Assembly (NCBI RefSeq): GCF_015999265.1
Contig: NZ_JAEAGR010000004.1
Span: 124,001-188,000 of the forward strand
DNA length: 64,000 nucleotides
Direction: 5' to 3'
Source of the DNA: Mobilitalea sibirica
Lineage (GTDB): Bacteria > Bacillota > Clostridia > Lachnospirales > Lachnospiraceae
The notes beneath the pieces are model-generated. The model worked only from the letters and a program-made list of their open reading frames with translations. It did not search any database and was not told the origin of the DNA. Positions 10,775-18,259 of this stretch are shown one piece after another; positions within the stretch are counted from its first letter, which is position 1; every line of letters begins with the position of its first letter. The position numbers and the translations under genes were made by a program.

Positions 10775-10958
10775 ATAATTGCCTCCTTTTATTCAATTTC
10801 AAATTATATATCATGCTTTCTTTTTTTGTATTATAGCACACCTTATTTTAATTTTCATCAGTTTATCCATGGTGTATGAAATTTAAAAGGCCTGATATAA
10901 AACGAATTACTTCACTTTACTCAGACCTGAATATCAACACATTATTATTGTATAACTT

Positions 10959-11459
10959 CTATAGTTCTCTAACCTTAAGAGCAATCTTCTCCATAATCTC
11001 TTCCATTCCCATACCTTCGCTGTCAATAGTGATGTGAGCATATTGTTCATAGAGAGGACATCTTTCATCATATAAAGATTTTAATGTCTGCCCTTTCTTT
11101 AACACAACTCCCCTTTGCTTAAAATTACCAAGACGATGTAATATGGTTTTATAGCTCAGTTTAATATAAATCACATGGGAAGTCCTTTTAAAATGCTCCA
11201 TAGCTTCTTGACAATAAACTACACTTCCGCCGGTCGCTATCACGGTACTTTCTGCCGATATATCTTTATTCACTTGATTTTCGATGGCTAAATATCCTTC
11301 GAGTCCCACTTTTGCTATAATATCCTTTAATAGCTTACCTTCCTGTTCCTGTATCAGTATATCTGAATCAATGAAGTTTAAACCTAATACTTTCGCAAGA
11401 ATTACTCCTACCGTACTTTTTCCCGCTCCCGGCATCCCTATTAACACTATGTTTTTCAT
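10959..11459 (-). CDS. aroK: Shikimate kinase
   Basis: A 166-residue P-loop kinase phosphorylating shikimate in chorismate synthesis. Walker A GMPGAGKS is at residues 8-15, the shikimate-binding Asp is in NFIDSDILI, and the TGGSVV block (about 76-81) and LYDERCPLYEQYA lid/C-terminal block are present. The lid Arg is in NFKQRGV. It stands alone, away from other aro genes; the aro-like genes at 42.7-47 kb belong to a different pathway. The start is preceded by AAGGAAAGGAC. Confidence 0.9.
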   Translation of the reverse strand: MKNIVLIGMPGAGKSTVGVILAKVLGLNFIDSDILIQEQEGKLLKDIIAKVGLEGYLAIENQVNKDISAESTVIATGGSVVYCQEAMEHFKRTSHVIYIKLSYKTILHRLGNFKQRGVVLKKGQTLKSLYDERCPLYEQYAHITIDSEGMGMEEIMEKIALKVREL

Positions 11460-11676
11460 ATTAAATTGTCCTTTCCTTAGAAGTCAGTAAACAAAATACT
11501 TTGTTAAATTATAGCATCCCAACTCTATCCGGTTCAAGTAAAAATCCATCCTTTAAAAAAATATTTATTGCTTAATCTTTTTCGTAATGTGACTTAAATC
11601 AAATATAATAATAACAGGATATTGTACAATTAATATGAACTACAGTAATTACATTTTAAAATAAGGAGGAATTCAT

Positions 11677-11910
11677 ATGTTTAAATTTACTTCAACCGTA
11701 GATGCACGCCAATATGAGCCTAAGGATAAACATCCTGTTATCTTAAATACTTTCCATGCTTTAAAACCCGGTGAAACCATGGAATTGCTTAATGATCACG
11801 ATCCGAAACCTCTTCATTATCAGTTTATTATAGAAATGCCGGATCAATTTGAATGGGAGTATTTAGAAAATGGACCTGAGGTTTGGCGGGTTGCAATCAG
11901 CAAAAAGTAA
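11677..11910 (+). CDS. DUF2249 domain protein
   Basis: A 77-residue protein matching the DUF2249 family (TusA-like fold): FTSTVDARQYEPKDKHPVIL, LKPGETMELLNDHDPKPLHYQF, and a C-terminal WRVAI strand. DUF2249 proteins often accompany redox, nitric-oxide or iron-sulfur repair functions, but no mechanism is established. The start follows AAGGAGG. It precedes two lipoprotein genes on the same strand by about 100 bases. Confidence 0.8.
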   Translation: MFKFTSTVDARQYEPKDKHPVILNTFHALKPGETMELLNDHDPKPLHYQFIIEMPDQFEWEYLENGPEVWRVAISKK

Positions 11911-12007
11911 AGAAATTAGAATTAAATATAAGTGTATTACTTATTATATTATGGAGACAATATAGTAACATAAATATACAAATCTATTAATATAAGGAGA
12001 ATACCAT

Positions 12008-12610
12008 ATGAGAATAAAACTAACTATAATGACAATAATTCTGATTACAGCTTTCTTATCCGGTTGTGCAAACAATGACAATAATAATGCAACCCCTACA
12101 CCGACATTACCGCCGGATATTACAGATGATATTACAGATGGAGATACGAACAAAGAGGTAGATGCAGTTACTTCAGCTTCTATCGTAGACACGGAAGAAG
12201 ATTTTCTCTATGCCATAAGCGCCAATGGTACTTGGATTATCTGTGCATTAAAGGATTTTACCTTTGATGAAGAAATCGTTTTGGATGGCGAGTTCATGAA
12301 CGGTAAACAAGATGATGACGGCAAAGATATTGTACAGAGGAAAATAGCTCTTTATACACAGGATGAAAACCGTAATGTAACAAATAAATTCACGCTGACC
12401 GCACCGTTACTTAAAGTTAACAGTCCGAATGCCAGTCTACAACGTGGAACTTTTAAAGGCGATATTTTGGTTACTGCATGGAATTTCGAATTAGTGGATA
12501 TGGTAGTAGAAGGCAATATTTATTTTACAACAGAGGATGCAATCAACACCTTTACCATGGATGAAACCAGTTCGGTAACGGGGGTACAGGAACTTCAAAA
12601 GGATCAATAA
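12008..12610 (+). CDS. Small lipoprotein with ApbE-target-like motif, tandem copy 1
   Basis: A 200-residue lipoprotein with signal peptide and lipobox LSGC (Cys20), a short acidic/Thr-Pro linker (21-50) and one globular domain. The domain starts with DAVTSAS (52-58), which fits the spacing of the covalent flavinylation motif used by ApbE (D-x-x-[ST]-G-A-[TS]; Asp at -6, hydroxyl at -3, Ala at -1, Ser58 as acceptor), with Ser in place of Gly. The rest (ISANGTWIICALKDFTF, IVLDGEF, RKIALYTQDENRNVTNKF) is beta-rich and is repeated closely in the next gene. I do not recognise a named family. An apbE gene lies 1.2 kb away, convergent. Flavinylation is a hypothesis. Confidence 0.7.
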   Translation: MRIKLTIMTIILITAFLSGCANNDNNNATPTPTLPPDITDDITDGDTNKEVDAVTSASIVDTEEDFLYAISANGTWIICALKDFTFDEEIVLDGEFMNGKQDDDGKDIVQRKIALYTQDENRNVTNKFTLTAPLLKVNSPNASLQRGTFKGDILVTAWNFELVDMVVEGNIYFTTEDAINTFTMDETSSVTGVQELQKDQ

Positions 12611-12848
12611 TCACTTTCTATATTTGCTTATGAAATATCACATTCATATCATTTGACTTCGTTAAGAATATGCATGTATTGATATTAAAACTAAATTTTC
12701 AAAAATTAGATGAAAAAACTGTGTGTATGCCTTATCAAAATATGGAAATAATATAGTTAACATTAACCCCGACTATTCATAAAGCTAAGGCATGTTCTAT
12801 GAATAATCCGGAATTAAGATACAATTTTAAAAATAAGGAGAATACACT

Positions 12849-13472
12849 ATGAAAGTTAAACTTACTTTGTTAACAATTATTCTGATAGCAGTCTTTGTAT
12901 CCGGATGTGCCAATAACGATGACAATAACGGAGATCAGATAACTCCTACCCCGGCACAGGCCACCCCAACAACAGCTGCAGATAATACAGATGATAACAA
13001 TGAGGACAATGAAGATGATACAATGGATGCAGTTACTACCGCATCCATTGTAAATGACGATGAAGCTTTCCTAAATGCAATTAGTGCCAATGGCACTTGG
13101 ATTATCTGTGCTTTAAGAGATTTTTCCTTTGAGGAGCCCTTAGTCTTAGAAGGTGAATTTACAAACGGTAAAAAAGATGATGCCGGTAATGATATCGTTC
13201 AGAGAAAAATAGCTCTTTATACACAGGATGAAAATCGTAATGTTACAAATAAATTTACATTAACTGCACCTCAGCTTACGATCAGCAGTCCAACTGCCAG
13301 TCTTCAACGGGGAACCTTTGTTGGAGATATCTATGTTTCGGCACCGAATTTTGAACTGGTAGATATGAAAGTAGAAGGTAATTTATACTTTACCACAGCG
13401 GAGGCACAAGATACTTTCACCATGGATGAAACCAGTACTGTTACCGGTGAGCAATCAATGCAGGAACAGTAA
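12849..13472 (+). CDS. Small lipoprotein with ApbE-target-like motif, tandem copy 2
   Basis: A 207-residue paralogue of the preceding gene, very similar from about residue 60 on, with a longer acidic low-complexity linker (residues 45-58, Asp/Glu/Asn). The lipobox is VSGC (Cys20). DAVTTAS (60-66) is the candidate flavinylation motif, with Ser66 as the predicted acceptor. Shared blocks include the ANGTWIICAL segment and KIALYTQDENRNVTNKF. The start has AAGGAG. The tandem duplication is diverged mainly in the linker, as expected if spacing from the membrane differs. Function is unknown; a surface redox or binding role is inferred only from motif and neighbours. Confidence 0.7.
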   Translation: MKVKLTLLTIILIAVFVSGCANNDDNNGDQITPTPAQATPTTAADNTDDNNEDNEDDTMDAVTTASIVNDDEAFLNAISANGTWIICALRDFSFEEPLVLEGEFTNGKKDDAGNDIVQRKIALYTQDENRNVTNKFTLTAPQLTISSPTASLQRGTFVGDIYVSAPNFELVDMKVEGNLYFTTAEAQDTFTMDETSTVTGEQSMQEQ

Positions 13473-13529
13473 GAATTAGAAAAATTAGATCATTTTTATT
13501 ATTAGTTTAAATACTCAAAGACTAGATAA

Positions 13530-13743
13530 CGCTGTTGCATAGTTGTAGTTTAATTAAGAAGGTAGGACATGGGAGAGTCCCTTAATACACTATTTGGAGA
13601 ACACTTTTGGTGATTTGTATGACTGATACGAACTTTAATGTACGTAATCAGGCATACAAATCAACGAATGTGTACTCCAACTTGTGTGTGTGGGACCTCC
13701 CATGTCCTACCTTCTTATAGAATCAGCATAAAATGCAACAGCG
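13530..13743. repeat. Long palindromic element A (GCTGTTGCA-ended family)
   Basis: About 214 bases that fold back almost completely. The ends are CGCTGTTGCAT and ATGCAACAGCG. A perfect 20-base arm lies at 13556-13575 and 13697-13716, and TGATTTGTATG (13611-13621) pairs with 13653-13663. The motif TAATACACTATTTG on the left and ACTTGTGTGTG on the right recur in element C. It fills the space between a convergent lipoprotein gene and apbE, so it can also act as a bidirectional terminator. No ORF is inside. Confidence 0.85.
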
Positions 13744-13781
13744 TCTATATTTAAATCTCTCTTTATTCTTACTGTTCCTGC

Positions 13782-14834
13782 TTAATACTTTGTTTTCACA
13801 TAAGTCTCAAATCCGGAACTCTGTTTCATTTTACCATCTTTATAAATCCACAATGCCTCGGTATCAGGAATACTCTCAATAAGTTTTAATCCTTCTTCGT
13901 ATGGCATGTTATAAACTGCGGTAGATAATGCATCTGCCATACCGGAATCTTCACACACGATTGAGATTGCTGCAAAATAATCCGCCGGCATGAGTGTATT
14001 AGGGTCTATAATATGGTGATAGCGCTGTCCGTCCACTGTATAGTATCTTTCGTAGTCACCGCTGGAGACTAGAGAAAAATCAATTAGGTTTAATATATAT
14101 AGATTAGGGATATCACTTTCTAAGTCTGGGTTTTGTATTCCTACATTCCAGGGATCTTTTTCCTTTATTTTTCCTCCAATTGCCCGAACATTACCACCAA
14201 CGCTAAGTAACATTCCGGTATATCCCTTCTCTGTGACGATTTCCATAACTCTCTCCGTTGCATACCCCTTCGCTATTGCACCAACGTCCAGACGCATATC
14301 AGGATCACTTAAATAAACGGTCGATTCCTCTTCGTTTATGATGATATTATTGATATCTGTATGCTTGGATTTCTCCAGCAAGAGATCCATGGGTGGTAGC
14401 TTAGCATTCATAGGATCATCAATACCTTCACTTCTATAATCATGCCAGATTTCCAAAACTGCTCCAAAGGCTATATTGACTTTTCCATTAGTAAACTCAT
14501 AGGCTTCCTTTGAGTAATTTAAAAGATCAATGATCCTTTGGTCAACCTTAATTGGCTTTATTCCTGCATTATCATTAATTGTTTTTATATTATTAATACC
14601 TTCATACTCATTATATTTATCATAAAGTTCATGATATTCTTTCAAATTATCATAAACTAATTGTGCAAATTCGGAGAACTCCTCTTTTTTTTCAGAATAC
14701 CCAACTATCTTCGTAACAGTATTAAACAACTCCAAGAATTCGGCTGAATAACGTTTCTTCTCCACAGTCTTACATGCAGTAAGACTCAATACAACAACGG
14801 TCATTATAAAACATAGAATTAATTTCTTTCTCAT
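13782..14834 (-). CDS. apbE: FAD:protein FMN transferase (ApbE/FmnB-like) lipoprotein
   Basis: A 350-residue exported lipoprotein (lipobox SLTAC, Cys20) of the ApbE family, which attaches FMN covalently to Thr/Ser of extracytoplasmic proteins using FAD and Mg2+. Family blocks are complete: LDVGAIAKGYATERV with the conserved Gly-rich FAD site, the SVGGNVRAIG strand, and YHHIIDPNTLMPA, then ADALSTAVY with the metal-binding Asp and Thr. It is transcribed downstream of the PplA-like gene in a region that also has dmkA, dmkB and ndh2, matching FmnB of the Listeria extracellular electron transfer locus. The start follows GAGGTG. Confidence 0.93.
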   Translation of the reverse strand: MRKKLILCFIMTVVVLSLTACKTVEKKRYSAEFLELFNTVTKIVGYSEKKEEFSEFAQLVYDNLKEYHELYDKYNEYEGINNIKTINDNAGIKPIKVDQRIIDLLNYSKEAYEFTNGKVNIAFGAVLEIWHDYRSEGIDDPMNAKLPPMDLLLEKSKHTDINNIIINEEESTVYLSDPDMRLDVGAIAKGYATERVMEIVTEKGYTGMLLSVGGNVRAIGGKIKEKDPWNVGIQNPDLESDIPNLYILNLIDFSLVSSGDYERYYTVDGQRYHHIIDPNTLMPADYFAAISIVCEDSGMADALSTAVYNMPYEEGLKLIESIPDTEALWIYKDGKMKQSSGFETYVKTKY

Positions 14835-14855
14835 ATTGTCACCTCAAATAGAAAA

Positions 14856-14985
14856 GGGCTGTTGTAAACATCTATATTTCCCTATATCCGGGGAGTATAT
14901 CCCTGCCCTATACGAATTCATAATAATTCTATATTGCAGGGAGTTATCCCATGGAAGTTAAAATAATAGTGTTTACAACTGCCCC
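14856..14985. repeat. Palindromic element B between apbE and the PplA-like gene
   Basis: The ends GGGCTGTTGTAAACA and TGTTTACAACTGCCCC pair with one mismatch. An inner arm pairs TCCCTGCC...TATACGAATT with AATTCTATAT...GCAGGGA around 14908-14945. The terminal bases resemble those of element C (GGGCTGTTGTAGAATG), but the central AATACACT motif is missing, so it may be a separate subfamily. It probably attenuates or terminates transcription coming from the PplA-like gene. Confidence 0.75.
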
Positions 14986-15008
14986 AATGTAATACTGATA
15001 ATTACAAT

Positions 15009-16106
15009 TTATTTTACTGCATTTGCAGCAGCTTTTTCAATCGTTGAAATAAAGGAACTAATTGTTACAGAAACAGAAGATGCTAATTCTGCATCGCTAG
15101 GTTTACCATCAGTCACAGCAATACCCTTAACTTCTTCTACTGTTTTACCGGTTACGTAAGTAGCAAATGCATTTGCCTGCTCATACCACTCTTTACCGAT
15201 AGCTGAGTTTTTAAGCATACCATAAGCTTCTTTTAATTCCTGCTTGGTCTGAGGTGCTACAGTTAAATCAGTAGTAACCACTCCGGCTGCAGAGAAATTT
15301 ACATTACCCTGAGAAGAATCAATAACTGCACTTGTGATTTTACCGCTAGCATCAGTTGTTAAAGCTGTGTAAGTGGAATATGCCTGAGCTAAACCGTCAG
15401 CTTCCGCTGTTGCATCTTTGGATTTTTTAATGTTAGTTTCAATTGCAAGGCCTAATTTATCGCCAGCTTTTGCACCTAAATCCTGTGCATTCGCAACTGC
15501 TTTTTCAATTGCTGCAATATAAGTATCAACACCCATAGTAACAGAAGCAACCAAATCAGCATCAGTTACAACGCCTTCTTCATCTAAAGCGATACCAGTA
15601 ACTTCTTCTACCGTTTTACCAACTACATAAGCTGCGAAAGCATCTGCCTGCTCATTCCACTCTTTACCAATGGAAGAAGCTTTTCTCATACCATACTCAT
15701 CGCCAAGTTCCTGCTTAGATTTGTATGTAGTGTTAACATCAGTTACTAATTTACCTTCTGCAGAAAAGTTAACCTTAGTCTGTGCTGTATCGATATCAAC
15801 GTCTAAAATCTTACCGTCTGCTCCAACTAATACTGCTACTACAGTAGAATCAATCTGAGCTAGACCGTCTTTTTCACCAGCATCTTTTGATTTTCCAAGA
15901 GATGTAATAACTGCAAGACCGGTTTTTGCAGCTTCATCCGTTGCTGCAGGTGCATCTGTTTCATCAGCCGCAGGTGTATCTGTATCTTCAGCTGCAGGTG
16001 CTGTTGTAGGTGTGTTTGTTGTTGCATCTTCTTCTTTCTTGCCGCATGCTGCGAACAAGGACATTACAAGAGTAATACTTACTAAAAGCGTGAGGATTTT
16101 TTTCAT
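15009..16106 (-). CDS. pplA: PplA-like extracellular electron-transfer lipoprotein with two repeats
   Basis: A 365-residue lipoprotein (lipobox LFAAC, Cys21), an Ala/Thr/Pro/Asp-rich linker (about 25-60) and two homologous domains (about 61-205 and 216-362). Each has a V/I-N-F-S-A block, an EYGM/AYGM...S-IGKEW-EQ block and a GKTVEEV-GIA block. This layout is that of PplA, the flavinylated carrier that moves electrons from the membrane to outside acceptors in Listeria. No classical SGAT motif is present. The best-aligned candidate acceptors are Thr190 in DLVASVT and Ser346 in ELASSVS, with Asp/Glu at -6; this is inference. The start follows AAAGGGAG. Neighbours apbE and dmkA support the role. 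Confidence 0.8.
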   Translation of the reverse strand: MKKILTLLVSITLVMSLFAACGKKEEDATTNTPTTAPAAEDTDTPAADETDAPAATDEAAKTGLAVITSLGKSKDAGEKDGLAQIDSTVVAVLVGADGKILDVDIDTAQTKVNFSAEGKLVTDVNTTYKSKQELGDEYGMRKASSIGKEWNEQADAFAAYVVGKTVEEVTGIALDEEGVVTDADLVASVTMGVDTYIAAIEKAVANAQDLGAKAGDKLGLAIETNIKKSKDATAEADGLAQAYSTYTALTTDASGKITSAVIDSSQGNVNFSAAGVVTTDLTVAPQTKQELKEAYGMLKNSAIGKEWYEQANAFATYVTGKTVEEVKGIAVTDGKPSDAELASSVSVTISSFISTIEKAAANAVK

Positions 16107-16162
16107 AATTCATGTCTCCCTTTTCTGTGATTTTATTTTTGTTTTTTATTTATTTATTTCAA

Positions 16163-16216
16163 CCTGCTTAAGAGCAGGAAAATAAAACGAGTTTGATCGG
16201 ATGGTTCTACTCATCC
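16163..16216 (-). other. Leader of the PplA-like gene with two small hairpins
   Basis: Between the PplA-like start and dmkA lie two inverted repeats, CCTGCT-TAAG-AGCAGG (16163-16178) and GGATG/CATCC (16199-16216). A weak promoter-like pair, TTGTGA and TAAAAT spaced by 16, lies upstream on the minus strand near 16240-16270, so this gene may have its own transcript with a structured leader. I cannot match it to a riboswitch class. Confidence 0.3.
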
Positions 16217-16325
16217 CTAGTAATTCTATGGTTTTAATATGATTTTAAAATAAAATAATTCATTCACAATTAATTTTAGCCTTAATTTATCGTTAAATAT
16301 ATGACAATTTAAAGCAACAAAAATC

Positions 16326-17246
16326 TTAAATGATAGCGCTGATAAATATAAGTACGCTATTAACAACCATAATGATAATGAAGTTTTTTATTGCTGAAAG
16401 AAACGTTGTTGCCTTTTCCTGTTTTTTAAACAATGCATTTATATTCTTTTGAACAAGGAATATCGTTAAGAAGAATATTAAGCTAATTGGTGAAAGAATT
16501 TTTAATATTACCATCGCTATAACCGCTGCATAGGTTATATAATATAGCCCTGCAAACAGGTAAAGTGATCTTTTTACTCCAATATAATAAGGTAAGGTAT
16601 GTCTTTTTACAGCAATGTCTTTATCCAAATCACATATATTATTTGCTAACATAATATTCGCCGTTACACTAAACGGTATAATCGAAAAAAGAAGTAATGT
16701 TGCAAAAGGCTTTAACATAATATCGAAAGATATCATATCCCAATTATAATTCAATGTCAAGAAGGTTCCTTTTGGCATATTAATATACATTAGTATAAAT
16801 GGAATTAACAACCCATAAAACATTCCTGACATAACCTCTCCCAAAGGCTGCCTGGAGATTGGAACCGGACCATATGTGTAAAACACCCCGGCAAAAAAGC
16901 AGATAGCACCAACAATCAATATTACAATATCCGTAAGATAAGCCAGATATAGTCCCAGTCCGGCGCTTACGACAAATAAAATATAGATTATCACAAGTGC
17001 TGTTTTTCTATTAAATTGTAAGGTCTGATGGTTATTTTTCGTGTCAATATAGTTATTAATCGCTGTTGTTGTTAAATCAAACACAAACATTGCTGCAAAA
17101 AATATCAGGGTCAATTTCCAATCTATCGTGTAATTCTTATAAAGAAGATACGCAATTGTCAACAAAAAAGTTAATGTACTGGTTATCTTCGTCATAATTT
17201 CAACATAGCTCAAAAATCTTTTTAACACACTACTCACCAATTCCAA
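16326..17246 (-). CDS. dmkA: UbiA-family prenyltransferase, DmkA/MenA-like
   Basis: A 306-residue membrane protein with about eight to nine hydrophobic helices. The second Asp-rich UbiA motif is intact, NNICDLDKD (NDxxDxxxD type); the first is reduced to NNYIDTKNN. It would prenylate 1,4-dihydroxy-2-naphthoate to demethylmenaquinone. In extracellular electron transfer loci this is DmkA, paired with a dedicated polyprenyl synthase, here the next gene upstream (32 bases apart). The start is uncertain: TTG at 17246 or GTG at 17237, neither with a strong ribosome site, so coupling to the upstream gene is likely. I see no naphthoate biosynthesis genes in the window, so the naphthoate may come from elsewhere or outside. 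Confidence 0.85.
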   Translation of the reverse strand: MELVSSVLKRFLSYVEIMTKITSTLTFLLTIAYLLYKNYTIDWKLTLIFFAAMFVFDLTTTAINNYIDTKNNHQTLQFNRKTALVIIYILFVVSAGLGLYLAYLTDIVILIVGAICFFAGVFYTYGPVPISRQPLGEVMSGMFYGLLIPFILMYINMPKGTFLTLNYNWDMISFDIMLKPFATLLLFSIIPFSVTANIMLANNICDLDKDIAVKRHTLPYYIGVKRSLYLFAGLYYITYAAVIAMVILKILSPISLIFFLTIFLVQKNINALFKKQEKATTFLSAIKNFIIIMVVNSVLIFISAII

Positions 17247-17278
17247 TCTTAGGCTTTTTATTTATATAATAATTTAAT

Positions 17279-18259
17279 TCAGGATAGTCGGGATGCCTTA
17301 TTAAGCAATAAAGTCAATCTTTCCTTTTTACTATCCGATAAATCTAATCTGTCAATCACACCCATGGATTTATTGTAATATTTCTTTACAACCATACGGG
17401 TAAACTCCAGTCCTCCGGTTTTTTCAACTGCATCATTAATTTCGGATCTGGTTATTCCTTTGTCCAGAGCTTTTGCTTTTAAATCACCCATTTTTTGCAA
17501 TGCATTAATTAAGGGTAACGTAATCACTCCATGTTCGTAGTCCGATTGGACCGGCTTATTCGCCGTTTCAACGGTATTTTCAAAATCAATACAATCATCT
17601 GTCAGTTGAAAAATCATACCGATGTAAAAACCTAATTGCTTATAGCGATTCCTCTCTGCCTCTGTTGCTTTGGAGAAAATTGCTCCGGCAAGGAAAGAAG
17701 CTTCAAAAAGGGCCGCCGTTTTACCTGATATTATTTTCAGATACTGGTATATGGACAAATTAACATTAGAGCTGTTTATATGTTGATTTAATTCACCTAA
17801 GCATACCCTTCCAACATAATCATGAATTTCAAGGTCTAAGTACTCCTTCTTATTCGATATAGAAGCAACCATCCGTAGTGATACACTCAAAAGATAATCA
17901 CCACAGATTACAGCTGTTCTCTTGCCATACTTTTTTTGTAAGGTGGCTTGTCCCCTTCTAAGGTCAGCATCATCTATTATATCATCATGTACCAAAGTTG
18001 CAAGATGTAAAATTTCAATCGCTGCGGCAATTTTTACCGCATTGGGATGAACCATACCATCTTTATCTTCGGCACACATGATTACGGAATACGCCCGAAT
18101 GAACTTACCCTTAGATAGTGCCAGGTGTTTCGTAAACTCACGAATGATGAGCGGTGATTTGTTTAAAGTCTTATCTACCGTGAGCTTCACCTGCCTGATG
18201 GCCTCATCAATCGTGATCATTTCAGTATTCAAATCTTGTTTCGAATTATTATTAATCAT
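17279..18259 (-). CDS. dmkB: Polyprenyl diphosphate synthase, DmkB-like
   Basis: A 326-residue all-helical trans-prenyltransferase making the long isoprenoid tail for a quinone. The first Asp-rich motif is in LVHDDIIDDADLRRG and the second in QLTDDCIDFEN; CGDYLLS and GKTAALFEASF are also family blocks. It overlaps the end of ndh2 by 8 bases and has a poor ribosome site, so it is probably translated by coupling. It sits between ndh2 and dmkA, an order that argues for one operon supplying demethylmenaquinone to Ndh2. Confidence 0.9.
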   Translation of the reverse strand: MINNNSKQDLNTEMITIDEAIRQVKLTVDKTLNKSPLIIREFTKHLALSKGKFIRAYSVIMCAEDKDGMVHPNAVKIAAAIEILHLATLVHDDIIDDADLRRGQATLQKKYGKRTAVICGDYLLSVSLRMVASISNKKEYLDLEIHDYVGRVCLGELNQHINSSNVNLSIYQYLKIISGKTAALFEASFLAGAIFSKATEAERNRYKQLGFYIGMIFQLTDDCIDFENTVETANKPVQSDYEHGVITLPLINALQKMGDLKAKALDKGITRSEINDAVEKTGGLEFTRMVVKKYYNKSMGVIDRLDLSDSKKERLTLLLNKASRLS

